Source of the DNA: Anniella stebbinsi
Lineage: Eukaryota; Chordata; Lepidosauria; Squamata; Anniellidae
DNA: 64,000 nucleotides
Assembly (NCBI GenBank): GCA_029215795.1
Contig: JARDYH010000002.1
Coordinates: forward strand, 298,499,973-298,563,972
Direction: 5' to 3'
This document shows, in pieces, positions 24,131 through 37,269 of this stretch. The position numbers and the translations under genes are program-made. A model generated the notes under the pieces. The model saw nothing but the letters and a program-made list of their open reading frames with translations, did not search any database and was not told the DNA's origin. Positions within the stretch are counted from its first letter, which is position 1, and the number at the start of each line of letters is the position of its first letter.

Positions 24131-24740
24131 TTTTGCGCAAGCTTGTAAATGTGAAAGGGAGCAGGGACATGTGCTCTAGCCCTGCCTCTCCATTGTCATG
24201 TTCATCAAAGAATCCATCACCTGCCCCAGGCAACGGCATGATGTGGAGGTGGCACAATGTGCTCAAGATGGCTGTGTCACATCTGGGACTAGGCTTAATT
24301 TCAGGACCTTGGTCAGCAATCCTGGAGCTAGGGGAATAACACATTATGCCAGCAGTGTCTGGGAGCAACTGGCAAGCTTTTATAGTCAGGGTAGGAGAGT
24401 CTTTCTGGAAACTCCACCCCTCAGGTGCTGCGTCTGATTATTAAAGGGCCAGCAGCCTTTTCCTGCAGGCATTGGCTTTTCTTTGGGAATGAAGGTTGAA
24501 GGAGCCAGTTGGGGACTGCTCCTCAGGGTCTCCTTGTTCACTAGAGGAGTGAGATCCACTCCTCAGAGTCAGGGGCAGTCACACCTCCTGGGGGTTGTGT
24601 GGATAAGACATGGAGTCCGAGGCAATGGGTGTCACTTCAGAAGGATCAGGGCCTGCTTCTGGTGCCTCCCCAGAGCCACTGTTACTGGAGGCTTCAGTCT
24701 CTGAGGGCTTCTGGTCCTGGGCCATGACATCCACATTGAC
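24131..24740 (-). mobile_element. Possible LTR-element remnant
   Basis: On the minus strand this has a TATA-like actataaaagcttgccagtt, upstream acidic, Ser/Glu-rich coding-like sequence (SEGSGPASGA-type on the other strand) and a polypurine-poor layout reminiscent of a retroelement. No paired LTRs were seen. The assignment is weak and it could be an unclassified repeat. Confidence 0.3.
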
Positions 24741-24887
24741 GGGGAAGGGCTACAGAAATGTAACTGCATTCAAATGTGCATGGTTATATTTCCACTGCAG
24801 ACCATGCCTAAAAGTTCATGAATGGAGGGGGAGGAGCGTGTGTCACTGCTCCCCTCCATCCTCACAAATATTTATTGCTTACTGAAT

Positions 24888-24919
24888 ACCCCCCCCCCTC
24901 TCTCTCTCTCTCTCTCTGT
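24888..24919 (+). repeat. Poly-C plus (TC)n simple repeat
   Basis: Nine C residues followed by about ten TC units. Confidence 0.9.
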
Positions 24920-25639
24920 TTTTAATTGGCATAAATGGAATTTGCATGTCTGTGCAAATAGTGTGTATGTGAGATGTAGCCATGCCCACTTTGGTCTTTG
25001 GACACACCCACTACTGGCATGCTGCACCCAGCAGATTTCTCGTTTTGCAATTTAGCCCTCAAGCCCCAAAAGCCCTTGCTTTGGCAAGTGACTGTACATT
25101 ACAGTTTGGACATCTATTAACTTCAATTTGGATTACCAAGGATGTCAAATACATGTTTGGCATTATATAAACATACCCTTAAAGGTTTTCGTTTGCGGGG
25201 GGGGGGGGGGGGATCACATAAATGGACCCAAGAGAGTTGGTTTAAAAAAAAAGAAAAGGAAATTTGAAAATGAGAAATAATGTTAAAAGAACAATAAATA
25301 GTACCTCTGACTCATGATGGGGAAAAAGGTAGAAATAATAACTCCAAGCTGATCCATTTATGGGCCCTGGGGTAGTGAAGTGAAGGTGCCAGCAGAATTA
25401 GCAGGAGGTGTCAAGATGGTGTCTTCACTTGCTTCCCTCTTCACACGTTTTTGCTAATGTGATTTTCAGAGATGATATTTTATGTCTGATAGAGGAATTG
25501 TTTGTGTGTGTTTGGCAAAATAGTTTAAATGAACTATAACCTGTGTTCTTGTTTCATTAGCAATTTGCCACTAACAAGAGTCTTCCTGGGCAAGATGAGT
25601 GGTTGTCTGGCAAATCCAAGCACTCTTGGATGACACTTA

Positions 25640-26467
25640 TGTTCTACAGTAGATACATTTCAATCAGGCTTTAAGCCTGGTTTTGGAATGGAAACTGTGT
25701 TGCTTACCCTGTGGGATGGCCTCTGCTAGACGAGACAGTGGAAGTGCGATCTTGCTGATTCTTCTGGACCTCAGCAGCTTTCTGTACCATCAAACAGGCT
25801 ATCTTTCTGGAGAGACTGAATTGGGTATTACTGGCACCAATTTATAGTGGTTCCATTTCTACCAGGATAGATGTTTTCAGATGGTGGTGCTGGAGGAATT
25901 TCTTTTTTGGGGTCCCACAGAGTTTTATCTTATCTACATTGAACTGCTGAATGAGGACATTGGGAGATTTTGAGTGGGTGTCATCTATATTTGGATGACA
26001 CCCAGCTCTATTTCTCTTTTTCATCAACTCAAGGTAAGACAGTGGAAATATTAATAAGCGACTGGATGAGGGTCAATAAACTGAGACTTGATCCAGACAG
26101 GCCAAAACTACAGTTAGTGGATGGTTCGTCTTTCCAGGTTAGTGATGTTCAACTTGTTCTGGAGGGGTTCCATTCCCCCAAAGGACCAGCTTTGCAGTTT
26201 GGGGATGGTCATTGATCCATCTTTGTCACTAAACGCACAAGTGGCCTTTGTGGTTTGGAACACCTTCTATGAGGTTGGTACACCAGCTGTGACTCTGCCT
26301 GGACAGGGAAGGCATTGCTTCAGTGATCCACATTCTGGAAGCCTCCTGTTTGGATTACTTCAACACATTATGAGAGGGTTCCACCATTAAAGGTAGTCTA
26401 AAATATTTTGAAATAAATAAAGAAATTGTTAAATTAAATAAGGGCAAATTCTACGCCAGCCAGCCAG

Positions 26468-26499
<32 letters not shown>

Positions 26500-26500
26500 G
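25640..26500 (+). mobile_element. L2-type LINE remnant with reverse transcriptase motifs
   Basis: Decayed translation on the plus strand follows the L2 polymerase in order: QSGFKPGFGMET (25,661), a LLDLS-like block, HLYLDDTQLYFSFSS (the YADD box, here LDD, at about 25,985), ISDWMRVNKLRLDPD, LGMVIDPSLSLNAQV and ILEASCLDYFNTL (26,340). It then jumps to a short 3' end with (TCA)n at 26,467-26,500. Frameshifts and an internal deletion make it inactive. Confidence 0.85.
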
Positions 26501-27741
26501 TGCAGTCTTGCAAACCAAATTATGTGGGGAGTATAGTGTGAAGTGAGATAACTCATTTGCTTTGGTTATCTGTGTTGAATGGACCTTACAGCACTGCAAG
26601 CCATTATTCTTTCCTGTTCTCTGCTTGTGATATATTAAGGTAACATTTAGTTGAAATGTGGAGAGCTGATATATGGAAGATGCTGCCTTGGGATGTGGTG
26701 GATGTCTTCGGATTCAATTATTCTAAATGCTGGGAAGTAGAAACCCTAAGGTCAATGTTCATCATTATGGTTCATCATTCTGTGGAGTGCACCTGCTACT
26801 CAGTCCTGTGATGAAAGCCATCACATCTGCAGAACTCATTACTGAATTTGTCCAGGGATGTGGCTCAGCATACCCATGTAATGAGTAACAAAGGCATAAA
26901 TCCTTCCAATATTACACTTTTAATCATGGAAGTGACGTTAGATGCAATCCTCCAAATGAAAATTGTATCTTTAGAAGCAGCCTTGAATCAGAATGATATA
27001 AGAGTCAGGACTGAGTCCTAGGTACAAAATTATTATTAAACTGCTGTTGTTGTAAATATTTTTAGCAGGTTTCTGGGTATGGCACCCTTCTACTAGACTA
27101 GTTCACAGTAATGCATACTGTACTATGGTTAGTTCATGGTATAATCTAATCCATGAGTTTTCAACTGGAATGTAACAAATTGGGTTAAAAGCCAATCTAA
27201 GGTAGGTTGTATGTGGAGCACAACCACCATTTTGTTTTGTCTCTTACCCACCCCTGACTATTTTTTAAAAATAGATGGAGAACAGAAATTAAAGCAGAAA
27301 GACCAGGAGTACAATACCTTATAATTGTCCCTAAATATAACATATGAAGATGGCATTCAAAGAAGGCTCTCTTCCCGTTTTCAATTTTTCTGACAGAAAA
27401 CTAGGGTTTTGTTTAGATTTCTAAGGTAATACCATAAAAGTTTCATAGTTATTTATATGAAGGCTATGCTATTTCATATACTCATTTAATAAAATCATAA
27501 ACTGGGAGACAGACACAGTTTGTGACCATTATTTCTAAAAGTCACACAATTGGACAAGACTTTTTCAGCGCATAATTCTGCAGCGTAGAATCACTGGGTG
27601 TGGAATTGACTAGAACAAAGAGGGTTCTCTGCTTCCTTCTAATTTAGAAAATGATAGGATGAAACATTAGGGGAATACTGGCCCTAGGTATGTAGGGATA
27701 AAGTTGGAGGAAATCATTTTAAAAAACAGGTTAGGGTAGGG

Positions 27742-27878
27742 CAATCTTCCAAACTGTGCTCTCTAGATTTTTTTTTCTTCAACTCCCATCAACTCCAGCC
27801 AGCATGGCCAACAGCCAGCATGGCCAACTAGGTGTTGCAGTCCAAAAAATCTGAAGGGCAACAGATTGGGGAAGGCTG
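27742..27878. mobile_element. hAT-type foldback MITE, CAGCCTTCCCC family (copy 1)
   Basis: The left end CAATCTTCC and right end GGGGAAGGCTG are inverted repeats around 'aactcccatcaactccagcc' and 'agcatggccaacta'. The flanks gggtaggg and gtgtaggg (7 of 8) form an 8-bp target duplication. The right edge has a local tandem duplication (gaaggctggtgtaggg). Confidence 0.75.
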
Positions 27879-28034
27879 GTGTAGGGGAAGGCTGGTGTAG
27901 GAGATGGTGCTTGAGTAGAGACTGAAGTAGGAAAGGACATCTGGACTCATTTGTATAACCCAATAGCACCAATGAGATATTTCACTGTTGGATTTTGGCA
28001 CACGTCAAGAGTAAATCAAAAGTTTGATTGATTT

Positions 28035-30056
28035 GGACTTCCGGTGAAGAGCATGGACGACCGAGCAGCAGAGTTTTGAGCTCTGCCGAGACTAGACGGC
28101 GGCAGCTCTCTGGGAGCCTTTGGGAGCCTCTCAGATGGAGCTTAACATTTCCCAGAAAAGGGAAATGCAAGGAGCATGCCACAAAGGTCCTGGGAGCTCA
28201 GCCCATGGAGTAAGGAAGTCGTATTGGCGGATTTTCAACATGGGCGAGTCGGACGTGGTTAACACCGCTCAGATGCTGTCCAGAATGTAAGGTCATTCTG
28301 CCTTCATTTCCTGAGAATGTTAACATCAGTGGACGGGATGCCTTTGATGCAGTGAAGTCCGGAGGTGAGGGTTAACAACTGGCTGGCAGATACATAATTA
28401 TCCTCTTTTAATATAAACACAAGAGGGGAAGTAAGAGCGGGGAAGGAGACGATTTGTTGGTATAAGAAAGTCTCTCCAGAATTAACTATAAGATTGAAGG
28501 AGAAAAACGCTGGGAGTGAAGAGTTATTGCGGCAGTGATTAACTGATTTGAGTATGCAGAGATAAAGGAATGGTTTTTTTTACACATCATCCAGTTGGTG
28601 AATTGATTTATCTTCTTCAAAGAAAAGTACAGCCATGGGTTAGTTGCGGGAAGAGAGAAAACATCTATGGGATGAGGATTTCTAGAAGAAAACTGACTGT
28701 TGTGAGAGAATAATTAAGAAAAAAAAGCCTTTAAAAATTGCATGCTGAAATGGAAGATAAAGGGGGAAAGAGAAGGACAAACATGGCGGAGAACAAAGGG
28801 AAACGTGGCCATTTTAAGATGCAGAGCTGTGCTTTAAGCTGTGATGAAGAATGGTGGAAGAGATGGATTGATTTTAAAAAGCCTGGAGATGTATTTATGA
28901 GAGAGTTTTGCTGAGATCTGTCATGGAGAAGGTGGAATCTGCAGGAGAGATCTTGAAGAGACGGAATAACTGCAATATTATAAGATTGGAACTGAGATTT
29001 GGAAGAAGTAGGAGGCTGTGTGGAACAGATATGGAGAAGGGCAGATTTTACAGGAGAGACTTTGGAGAATTTGGCAACCAGAAGGAATAATATCAGGATG
29101 TGGTTTTTTTCTTTGCTTTTCTTGGGCTCTTGTGGGGAATGTCTTTTTATTTCTTTTTATTTTATTGTTGTGATTTTTTATTGTTATTATTAGAGGGAAG
29201 GGAAATGGCAATGAGGATAATGAGGATAATAATAATAATGATGAAGCAATAAGAATTGTGTATTTGTATAATTGAAAACTTTGTGGAAGATATGAGTTTA
29301 AAATTGCTTTGAAGTTGTTATTTGGGATAAGTTTAAAAAAAATTATAAGAAAAAATAATGAAATATGGGAATATTTGAAGTAGTTAAGAAAATAAGCGAA
29401 GTCTTATGCTGTAATAAGAGAAATAAGGAGGAGAAAGGTTTGTTTAAGGGAAGAGGGTTTTTCTATGTTTGAATGAAAGTATTGTATAAGAGAAATAATA
29501 ATGATGAAGTAATAAGTATTGTGCATATGTATAAGGATTGAAATAATTGCAGACTTAGATTGAAAATTTTGTGGAAGTTATGAGTTTAAAATTGTACTGA
29601 AGTTGTCATCTGGGATAAGTTTAAAAACTTTAATAAGAGAAATAATGAAATATGAAATTATTTGAAGTAGTTAAGAAAATATGCGAAGTCTTATGCTGTA
29701 GCAAGGGAGAAACAAGGGGGAGAAAGGGAGAAAGGTTTGTTTATGAGAAGAGGGTTTTACTATGGTTGAATGAAAATATTGTATAAGAGAAGTATAAGGG
29801 GGTCTATTTTCCTTGAAGTCTGTTTTAATAACTTTTAATATTAGGGGTAAAATAATGTTAATATTTAGTAGTGTTAAAAGGGGAGGATGGGTTTTGTTTC
29901 TTCTCTCTTCTCTGTACTTTCACTTTAAAAGAATTTATAAAATGGTTGTGAGAAAGGTAGGGAGTCCGTTTAATTGTTGTTTGTTTTGTAAGTTTTGTTT
30001 TTGTGTTTCTATTTCTTTATGTCTTTTCATATTGAAACAGAATTTAAAAAATTAAT
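28035..30056 (+). mobile_element. L1-like non-autonomous insertion with 19-bp target duplication
   Basis: TCAAAAGTTTGATTGATTT occurs at 28,016-28,034 and again at 30,057-30,075, a perfect 19-bp target duplication. The insert begins ggacttccggtgaagagcat, the style of an L1 5' end in squamates, and ends in an A-rich tail (aatttaaaaaattaa). It carries purine-rich 5'-leader-like sequence, short ORF1-like reading near 28,750-29,090, an imperfect duplication of about 290 bp (around 29,280-29,560 and 29,560-29,800), and no reverse transcriptase. It must have been mobilised in trans, or be an internally deleted L1. Confidence 0.8.
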
Positions 30057-31808
30057 TCAAAAGTTTGATTGATTTAAAATTCATTGAAGTCTGTTTGTTT
30101 TTATATTGTCATCTAGACATCTCAGATGCCTCGGTTGGAAGATCTAACAGAGCTGCTTCTGCCCTGCCATGCCTTGCCTGTCATGACCCTGGGCTTGGAG
30201 GCTCATAGCACACTGAGGAGGACTCTGAATCAGATGAGCCACTGGTTGCCCCACTTCAGGGAGAATTCACAGCAGCCCTGCATATACCTTCCAGACATGA
30301 GGAAATAATTCTTCTCACAATTTCAGACTCTGAGGATAACTCCTCCACAGCTTCACCTGTCTCACAGCCACATTAGATCAAGAGACTACAGAAATAATTG
30401 CAAGCCCTTAAAGGACTACAGTTAGTATCAAGTGTGGGTGGAATTTCTCAAAGTTCTAGGCCTAGCAGCCTTCCTAAGGCCTCAGTTGTTTATAGTTCCT
30501 TGCTGGGACAACAGCTTTCCATGTGAGGAAACTTTGGCAGACAATAATCCTACAGAATGCTGTCCAGGGTCCTAATAATGCCTTGTCTTGCTGTGACCCT
30601 GCTACCCTGAATCTGACCCCTCTCTACCTGGTTCTACTGAACCATTTGTGAGTGCAGGTGTTACAAGCTCCTTCCCTAGGGCTTCTAGCCTTGCCAGGAC
30701 ATCATCTATGGGCCTGCAGAAGTATGCTCTGCCTTTGCTTTCCAGCCACACCCACAGGATTGCTTGTTTTCATGGTTCTCTATCCACCTCCCAGTCTTGT
30801 GGGTGAACCCATATATTCTTGTATCCCAGTAGGACCATCCAATAATTTCTGTGAATTACGTGCCACTGTCTTTTCCCTGTGAAAATGCAATATGCCACTG
30901 CATCATTTTAATCCATTTTGTCTGCTGCTCTCTGGAATGTGAAGAGAACTGAGGATTAAAGTGATGTGTGAATGATGAACTCATTCTTGTGGAGAGAAGG
31001 GGGGAAGGATCCACTGCCTGAGACAATGGGATCCAAGCAGTGTGCCTTCCCTTCTGTTTTTGTGATTTTAATCCACACTTTCTATAGCAGAGATGTACTG
31101 TTAAGTAAGGATTTCACAGCTGCTAGGATCCATAGATAGGCCCATAGATAGAACAAATGTTAACAGGCTCAAGGCTTAGGAGCCACTCAGTTACCAATGG
31201 GCCTCAGGACCACCCAACTTTCCCAAGGGTTGGTGCTGCAGATGGGGTAGGATCCTCTCTTGAACAACCGCACAAACATAGCAGCAGGCTGCTTCCTGTA
31301 TTCCATGGAAATTTTGGAACTTTATGAAGTCTATGTTTTTGCTCACTAACAAACTCACTGCACACACCAAAGCTCCTTTCTTCTGATAATTTGTTGTAAA
31401 GCTGAGCTACAAAATTCAGCTGATTTAACATCAATCTCCCTGCTTTTAAAGAGATGAATCCTGGAATGCCCTGTTCTGTTCAGGCCTCTGTATTCTTTTA
31501 CCTACATACCATCTCCAACCAGGCTGGCATTTGTAGGTCTGAAAGCCAAAATCAAATCGGTAAAGTTCTCTCTTGAAATCATGCCTGAAATCAGCATACT
31601 TTTAATTTGCACTTGCTTGTTTCACTAAACAGACATTGGAGCTCTGACTACCAGGCTTCTGTGACATCACAGCATCTTAGTCAATGGCCAAAAAGGGTTT
31701 TCTGACTAAGAGGTAATTCTCAGTCTGTGTTGTTTACCTTAGCATTTGTTATTGTTTGATATTTGGGGGAAATGGTAAACTATTTTTGTCAAATCTATAT
31801 CTGTTCCT

Positions 31809-31905
31809 TTATTTCTAACATTTGCATCCCACCGTCCTATCACAATATTCAACATAGTTTACAGTAACCTTCTAAAAGTACACAAATTAAAATAATCCCA
31901 AATTA
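31809..31905 (-). repeat. LINE 3' tail fragment
   Basis: tttatttctaacatttgcat followed by cccaccgtcctatcac and acatagtttacagtaa is the reverse complement of a common squamate LINE 3' end. Only about 100 bp remain. Confidence 0.55.
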
Positions 31906-32377
31906 AAATAATTAAAATTAAGAAAATTAAGTAAGCTCTGTGATCTGAAAACTGCCCTAAACCAGTATCCAAATTGAATAAGGATACTGGAAATAGTATA
32001 CAGATTATCACCAGAAGAGGGCATCAGTGCACAAGATACATGGATAACTGAACCATTGTGCTTATTAAACAGCATCATTTGTAGCAATGCTAGAGTTTGA
32101 CATGATGATGCTGACTATAAATAAATAACTCCATAAAAGAAAAGAAGTAAGTGCTGGCACTACAAAATATAAAATGAACATACATTGCCAAAGAGTAATT
32201 TACTGTTGGTTGACCAGACTGTAAACAGGTCTTGAAAGAGTTCATCAATGGCAAGAATGTAAAGGAGTTTATTTTGATTCCCCCTGGAAACTCATCACTA
32301 AAGGCAGGAGCAGGAGCAATGGGTAGAAATAATGGAAAACAGTTCAATGCAGCTGGGATGAAATCAATATCCTATAC

Positions 32378-32484
32378 CAGCCCTCACCAACCTGGCACTC
32401 TCCAGATGTGTTAGATTAGAATTTCCAGCATTTTTCCAGTTTTTAGTCCAACACATCTGGAGGGCCCCAGGTTGGGGAAGACTC
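32378..32484. mobile_element. hAT-type foldback MITE, CAGCCTTCCCC family (copy 2)
   Basis: cagccctcaccaacctggca at the left is inverted at the right as ccccaggttggggaagact. The central arms match (ctccagatgtgtta / aacacatctggag). The flanking 8-mers tcctatac and tcttacac agree at 6 of 8 positions. Confidence 0.7.
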
Positions 32485-32540
32485 TCTTACACTAAAAGTC
32501 CAACTGGTAGTGAACTGGGCATAATAGGGCCAAAGAAGGA

Positions 32541-32935
32541 ATAATAATAATTTACATTTCCATACCGCCTCATAGCCGAAGCTCTCTGAGCAGTTTAGAA
32601 AAGATTAAAACATTAAAAACAATATACAAAATATAAAACCATAAAACAGATAAAGACAACATTTATCTAAAAACAGCCATTGATCTGTCAGCCAAACCTA
32701 AAACATGCCAGGCATATATTAAAAGCTAATCACATGCTGCTAAATGCCTGGGAAAAGAGAAAAGTCTTGACCTAGCACCAAAAAGATAACAATGTTGGTG
32801 CCAGGTGAGCCTCGTTGGGGAGATCATTCCATAATTGGGGGGGCACTACCAAGAAGGCCCTCTTCCTTATTGCCATCTTCCAAGCCTCCCTCGGAGAAGG
32901 CACCCGGAGGCCTGTCTGGGTAAAGCAATGCTTTC
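32541..32935 (-). mobile_element. L2/CR1-type LINE fragment, sibling of 23,541
   Basis: An (AAT)n tail is followed on the minus strand by the same 3' UTR as 23,541-24,130, including ccgcctcatagccgaagctc, atgcctgggaaaagag, aagataacaatgttgg, gagcctcgttggggagatca and ttccataattggggg. It encodes the decayed polymerase C-terminus and ends near ggcacccggagg. Confidence 0.75.
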
Positions 32936-33859
32936 AATTGCTGGGTAAAGCAATGCTTTTACAAGGCCTGTCTGGGTAAAGCAATACTTTCAATACTTGT
33001 AAATCTGATTTTACAGAGATTTGTAAGGAATTCTGCTGTAAGTTCATAGTTCCTATATACTGGGGCATACAGGATATATCCTGTAGGTATACAGGATATA
33101 TACAGGATCCTTTCCCTGGTTGGTATCCTGCTGTTTGTGGGTGTAGTTATACATTATGTGCAATGTGAAGTAATCAAATTATAAGCAAACTGTGTAGTGT
33201 GAAGTAATCTAATTATGTGCGGGGGAATCTGTTTTGTGCTCTGCAGATGGCAGCACATTGACATATTTTAAAGTGGGCTCCACCAACCTCCATAATTTGC
33301 AAATACCTGTACCAGCCTTGAGAAAATAACATGAGGCATTGTGAAGAATTAATCTATGTGAGCTCAAGATTAATGCTAGTAAAGAGCAAATCTCCTACTG
33401 GACAAGTCTGCCTAGTCAATCCCACCCTTTCCAACCCAGAAACATGTGGAGAAGCTAGCTATGTCTAATCCTTCTAATGTTCAGCAGTTGCTAATTTTAA
33501 ATGACAGAACGGCTGAAGTTGGAGACAGAGGTATTAACATGTTTTAAGATTGTCAGTGTGCGTGAGGAGAACAGCATCTCAATCCTAGGTTGAGTTAGGC
33601 ACTCCCCTAAACCCAGTGATTTCAGTAGGCTTAAGGGTGTGTCCTCTTCATAGAACCAGGCTGTTAAAGTGACAACCTTCATATATGCAACAACAACAAA
33701 AAAGACAGTACTGGCAGAATCCAACGGGGCCAATTTCTAGGTGACCATTAAAAGAGTTCATACGGTAATTTATTTGTATAAGATCTGCTTGAAGATCTTC
33801 AGCAAGGGTAAGCCCCTCCCACTCCCAATAACTGGATCCATTGTCAAATTGATCTTAGT

Positions 33860-34660
33860 ATTAAGACATTTCTCCTAATGTTCAACCAAAAACTATTCTC
33901 CTATGACATAGGCTCATGACATCTAGACCTACCCTCTGGGTTACCAGAGAGCAAGTCTTTTCCCCCTACTGTTCAGGTATTTGAAGAATGTTATTTTCCC
34001 ATTCAGTCTTCTTTTCCCCAGACGAGCCATACCTAGTTCCTTCAGCTTTTCCTCATAGGACTTGTTTTCCATATCCCTGGTCATCTTGGTTGCCTTCCTT
34101 TAAACCCATTCCAATTTCTCTACATACTACTTAAAGATTCCTTTTTATCTTTTGGGGTGGTGGTGTCTCTACAACAGTCCTGATTGAAAACTGGGCCTGC
34201 TATTTGAAATGGGTCCTTGGCAGGGGCAAAAAAACCTTCCCCTAATGCCATGATCCTGATCCAGTTCTTCCCACGTCCCTCCCTGTGCCAACTATTGAGT
34301 ATTTTTTTAAAAAAACAAAAACACAAACCCACAGACAAAAAACATGAACAATGTGTCATCTAGTTTTGCTGTAGGAAATTGATAAAAATGTTGAAGAGTA
34401 CCAGATCCGGGACAGAGCTCTGCAGCACCCCTTTGAAAACCTCCCTCCAGTTTGATGAGGAACCACTGATGAACTGTCTTTTAAATTCGGTTCTCCAAAA
34501 AGCTGTGGATCTGCTTGATGGTACTATCATATTTCCCACATTTAGCCAGCTTCCCCCCACTAACTTAAATATTGTGGGGAGCTTTCCTTTCTTTAGTTTC
34601 TCATTTGTATACTGCTTTTTAAGGCAGGCCTCCAGTTTGTCAAATGCAATATTTGTCAAG
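33860..34660 (-). mobile_element. CR1 LINE remnant
   Basis: On the minus strand 34,370-34,480 reads SGSSSNWREVFKGVLQSSVP then LVLFNIFINFL, the reverse transcriptase block usually PQGSVLGPLLFNIFINDL. 33,880-34,130 is the typical CR1 3' coding end (aaggagggcaaccaagatga-like, and tatggaaaacaagtcctat-like on the minus strand). About 210 bp between them (34,130-34,345) replaces the internal polymerase. Confidence 0.8.
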
Positions 34661-35761
34661 TAAATATGTATTCTGTTTGTATCCCATTCTTATTTGCAAT
34701 GCTGAGGAAGGCTTATATGGGGCTCCTGATAGTCTCATATCTCAGCTCCCAGCCATTCATTGACTGGGCCATGTCAGATATTGTAACATAGATAGTTTGT
34801 CTGGATTGGAATCACATTGGTAGAGTTCTCATAGTATCAGAGCAGTAGCAACCGAATCTTTACAAGTTATAAACTAAGGGTATTAGCCAATGGCCCCATT
34901 CAGAAGACACCTTAAACCACAGCTTCGTGTCTTCTGAACAGGGCTAATGTTAGTCCTCTATGGAACAAGTTAGTCATGACTAACTTAAGTTTCATTCATC
35001 TCAATGGGTCTACTATTTGTAGGGCCACAACATACTACTACAAAGGGAGTATGTGATGCTTCACACACCACTTGTATACACAAGACAAAATGCAGTAAAT
35101 GGAGGCTATAAACTATCTGGCTTTAGACATGAACAAGGATGTGACCATTCTTATTTAAAGAAAACCATCTTTTTGTTTCTCTGCAGGATAATACAACTGG
35201 TTAAATTCCAAACAAAAGATGCCTGTAGTGTCTGTAATCTTTTATCCAATTCTGAAATCTTGCAATCATGTTGATCCAACATTTAGAGTCCTTTCTGTAT
35301 ATACAAAGAGTGGGCAACTTCGGGGGAGGGGAAGGCCACTTCCACCTCCCAGAGCCCCTGTGGGTCACTGCTGCTGCTGCCACCAAGCCAATGAAATATG
35401 GCAGTGCAGCTGCAAAAAATGAATTGGGTGTTTGGCAGTGAATTTCAGCAGCAAAATGCTACGGAGGCTTCAGGAAGACGAATTTTACTTGAAAACAAGG
35501 TAAATATGTACTTGAAGCTTCCACAGTGGTTTGCCACTGAAATTCAGTGGAAGTCACCTTTTATTTTATGCCTCCACATTTTGGCCACATGGTGGTGACC
35601 ACACCAGACAACAGGACATACATGTGGCTCACCTCTTCTGTATACCTTCAGCTGTGTATGTGAAGGGTGCGTGTGTTGTTTTCTTTCATACTCCAGAACA
35701 AGGGCCAGATGAAAAAGAGAGACAGAGAAGGGAGCTGGCAGCATGCTGATAGCACAGAAAG

Positions 35762-35763
<2 letters not shown>

Positions 35764-35827
<64 letters not shown>

Positions 35828-35828
35828 A
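35764..35828 (+). repeat. (TC)20(AC)12 compound microsatellite
   Basis: About 20 TC units pass directly into about 12 AC units. It generates meaningless repetitive ORFs on both strands. Confidence 0.95.
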
Positions 35829-36202
35829 AGTATGATGGTGCCTGTTATTATTTTAACACCCACCAACTCTCTGATTTTAGGACTTGACTCACAATCTCAC
35901 TTAACATTTGTGTGCCGCAGTATTATTCTAAGATTCACACTCGGAATAAAAGGTATAATTTAGAGAAAATGTTCCAAGCTTCATGCCTCGCTCTGTCTCT
36001 CTCACACACACAAACACATGCACACACATCAAGAGGTTTATCCCAGTTATGCAATTGCCAGATGGCAACAAGCAAGAAGCGCTAGGGATTTGTCCCCTTT
36101 CAAATACACTGGTTATTTGTGAGGAAATGCTGAGTAACCTTTTCCCCTCAAAAAACCCTTGAATCCTCTGTCCTTATTTGTCTGTCCCCCGTCCCCCCAG
36201 TC

Positions 36203-36522
36203 TAGGCTGACCAGATAAAATCCAGGTCAGGGCTCCTGTAACTTTAACAGTTGCAGAGAAAAGGGAATTTCAGCCAGTGTCATTTGTGTGCAATTAGTTC
36301 CTGGTGATATTCCCTCTTCATCACAACAATTAAAGGTGCATGCACTATACTAGAGTGACCATACACAAAAGAAGGCAGGGCCCCTGCAACTTTAACTGAT
36401 GTGATGAAGAGGGAATTTCATCAGGAACTAATTGCATACAAATGACACTGGCTGAAATTCTCTTTTCTCTACAACTGTTAAAGTTACAGGAGCCCTGACC
36501 TGGATTTTATCTGGTCACCCTA
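36203..36522. mobile_element. hAT-type foldback MITE, TAGG(C/G)TGACCA family (copy 1, 320 bp)
   Basis: The left end TAGGCTGACCAGATAAAATC is mirrored at the right (GATTTTATCTGGTCACCCTA). The arms continue for about 140 bp (agttgcagagaaaagg, ccagtgtcatttgtgtgc). Perfect 8-bp target duplications CCCCAGTC lie at 36,195-36,202 and 36,523-36,530. Confidence 0.9.
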
Positions 36523-37269
36523 CCCCAGTCTGTGGCCTGCAGTGAATAATAAACTTTTGTTAGTATCAGACTAAAGACGTAATTTCTGAAAATTAAAAAG
36601 AAAACCAGTTGGTATCAAAATGATTAAAGAAGATTGACTCAAGCACTGCCCCCACTCCCTGTAATGTGAAATAATGGAAACTTACCAGACAGAGGGTAAA
36701 TAAGGGGTAAGGTTCCCCACATCACTGAAAGTGTGGCCAACTAGTAGCATCAGCGAGTCTTGCATCCAGCTGGTGGCGCTTCCCTATAACTTCAGGAAAT
36801 TAAATATGAGCCTTGCCTGTGCTTAACCAAACAGAGAATGAAGACACAGATGGCAAGAGCCAAGCATATGCTTCATGAAAATGAATGGCAGAAATAAATA
36901 ATGAAGGCTACCCACTGCTCACGTTAATAACAAGATGTGCCCCTGTCGTGCCCAAGTGGGGCAGAACAATCCTAAGTGGGGTCAGGGTGGGCTGGGCTGG
37001 AGAGGAGTAATGAGGCAGACTCACTGCTTCATCCACAGCCCTGACAGCTTGCACCAGCGAGTATGGAAGGTGGGCGGGGATATTTTCCCCTCCTTTTATT
37101 CTGGCAAAGCAGTTACAATGGGAGAGAATTTCCCTGTGCCAGCTCCAGGCCAGTGTAGGAGAAGGCCCTCAAACTGAGCCTGCCTCGAAGGAATGGAGCA
37201 GCTTTGGACTCCACAGAATGTCCATGTTGGGGGGTCTTATGCTTCCTAATGGGGCTGGCATCAAAGGTA

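Noticed and set aside
35544..35963. ORFs through the (TC)n(AC)n tract
   Set aside because: They are translations of a microsatellite.
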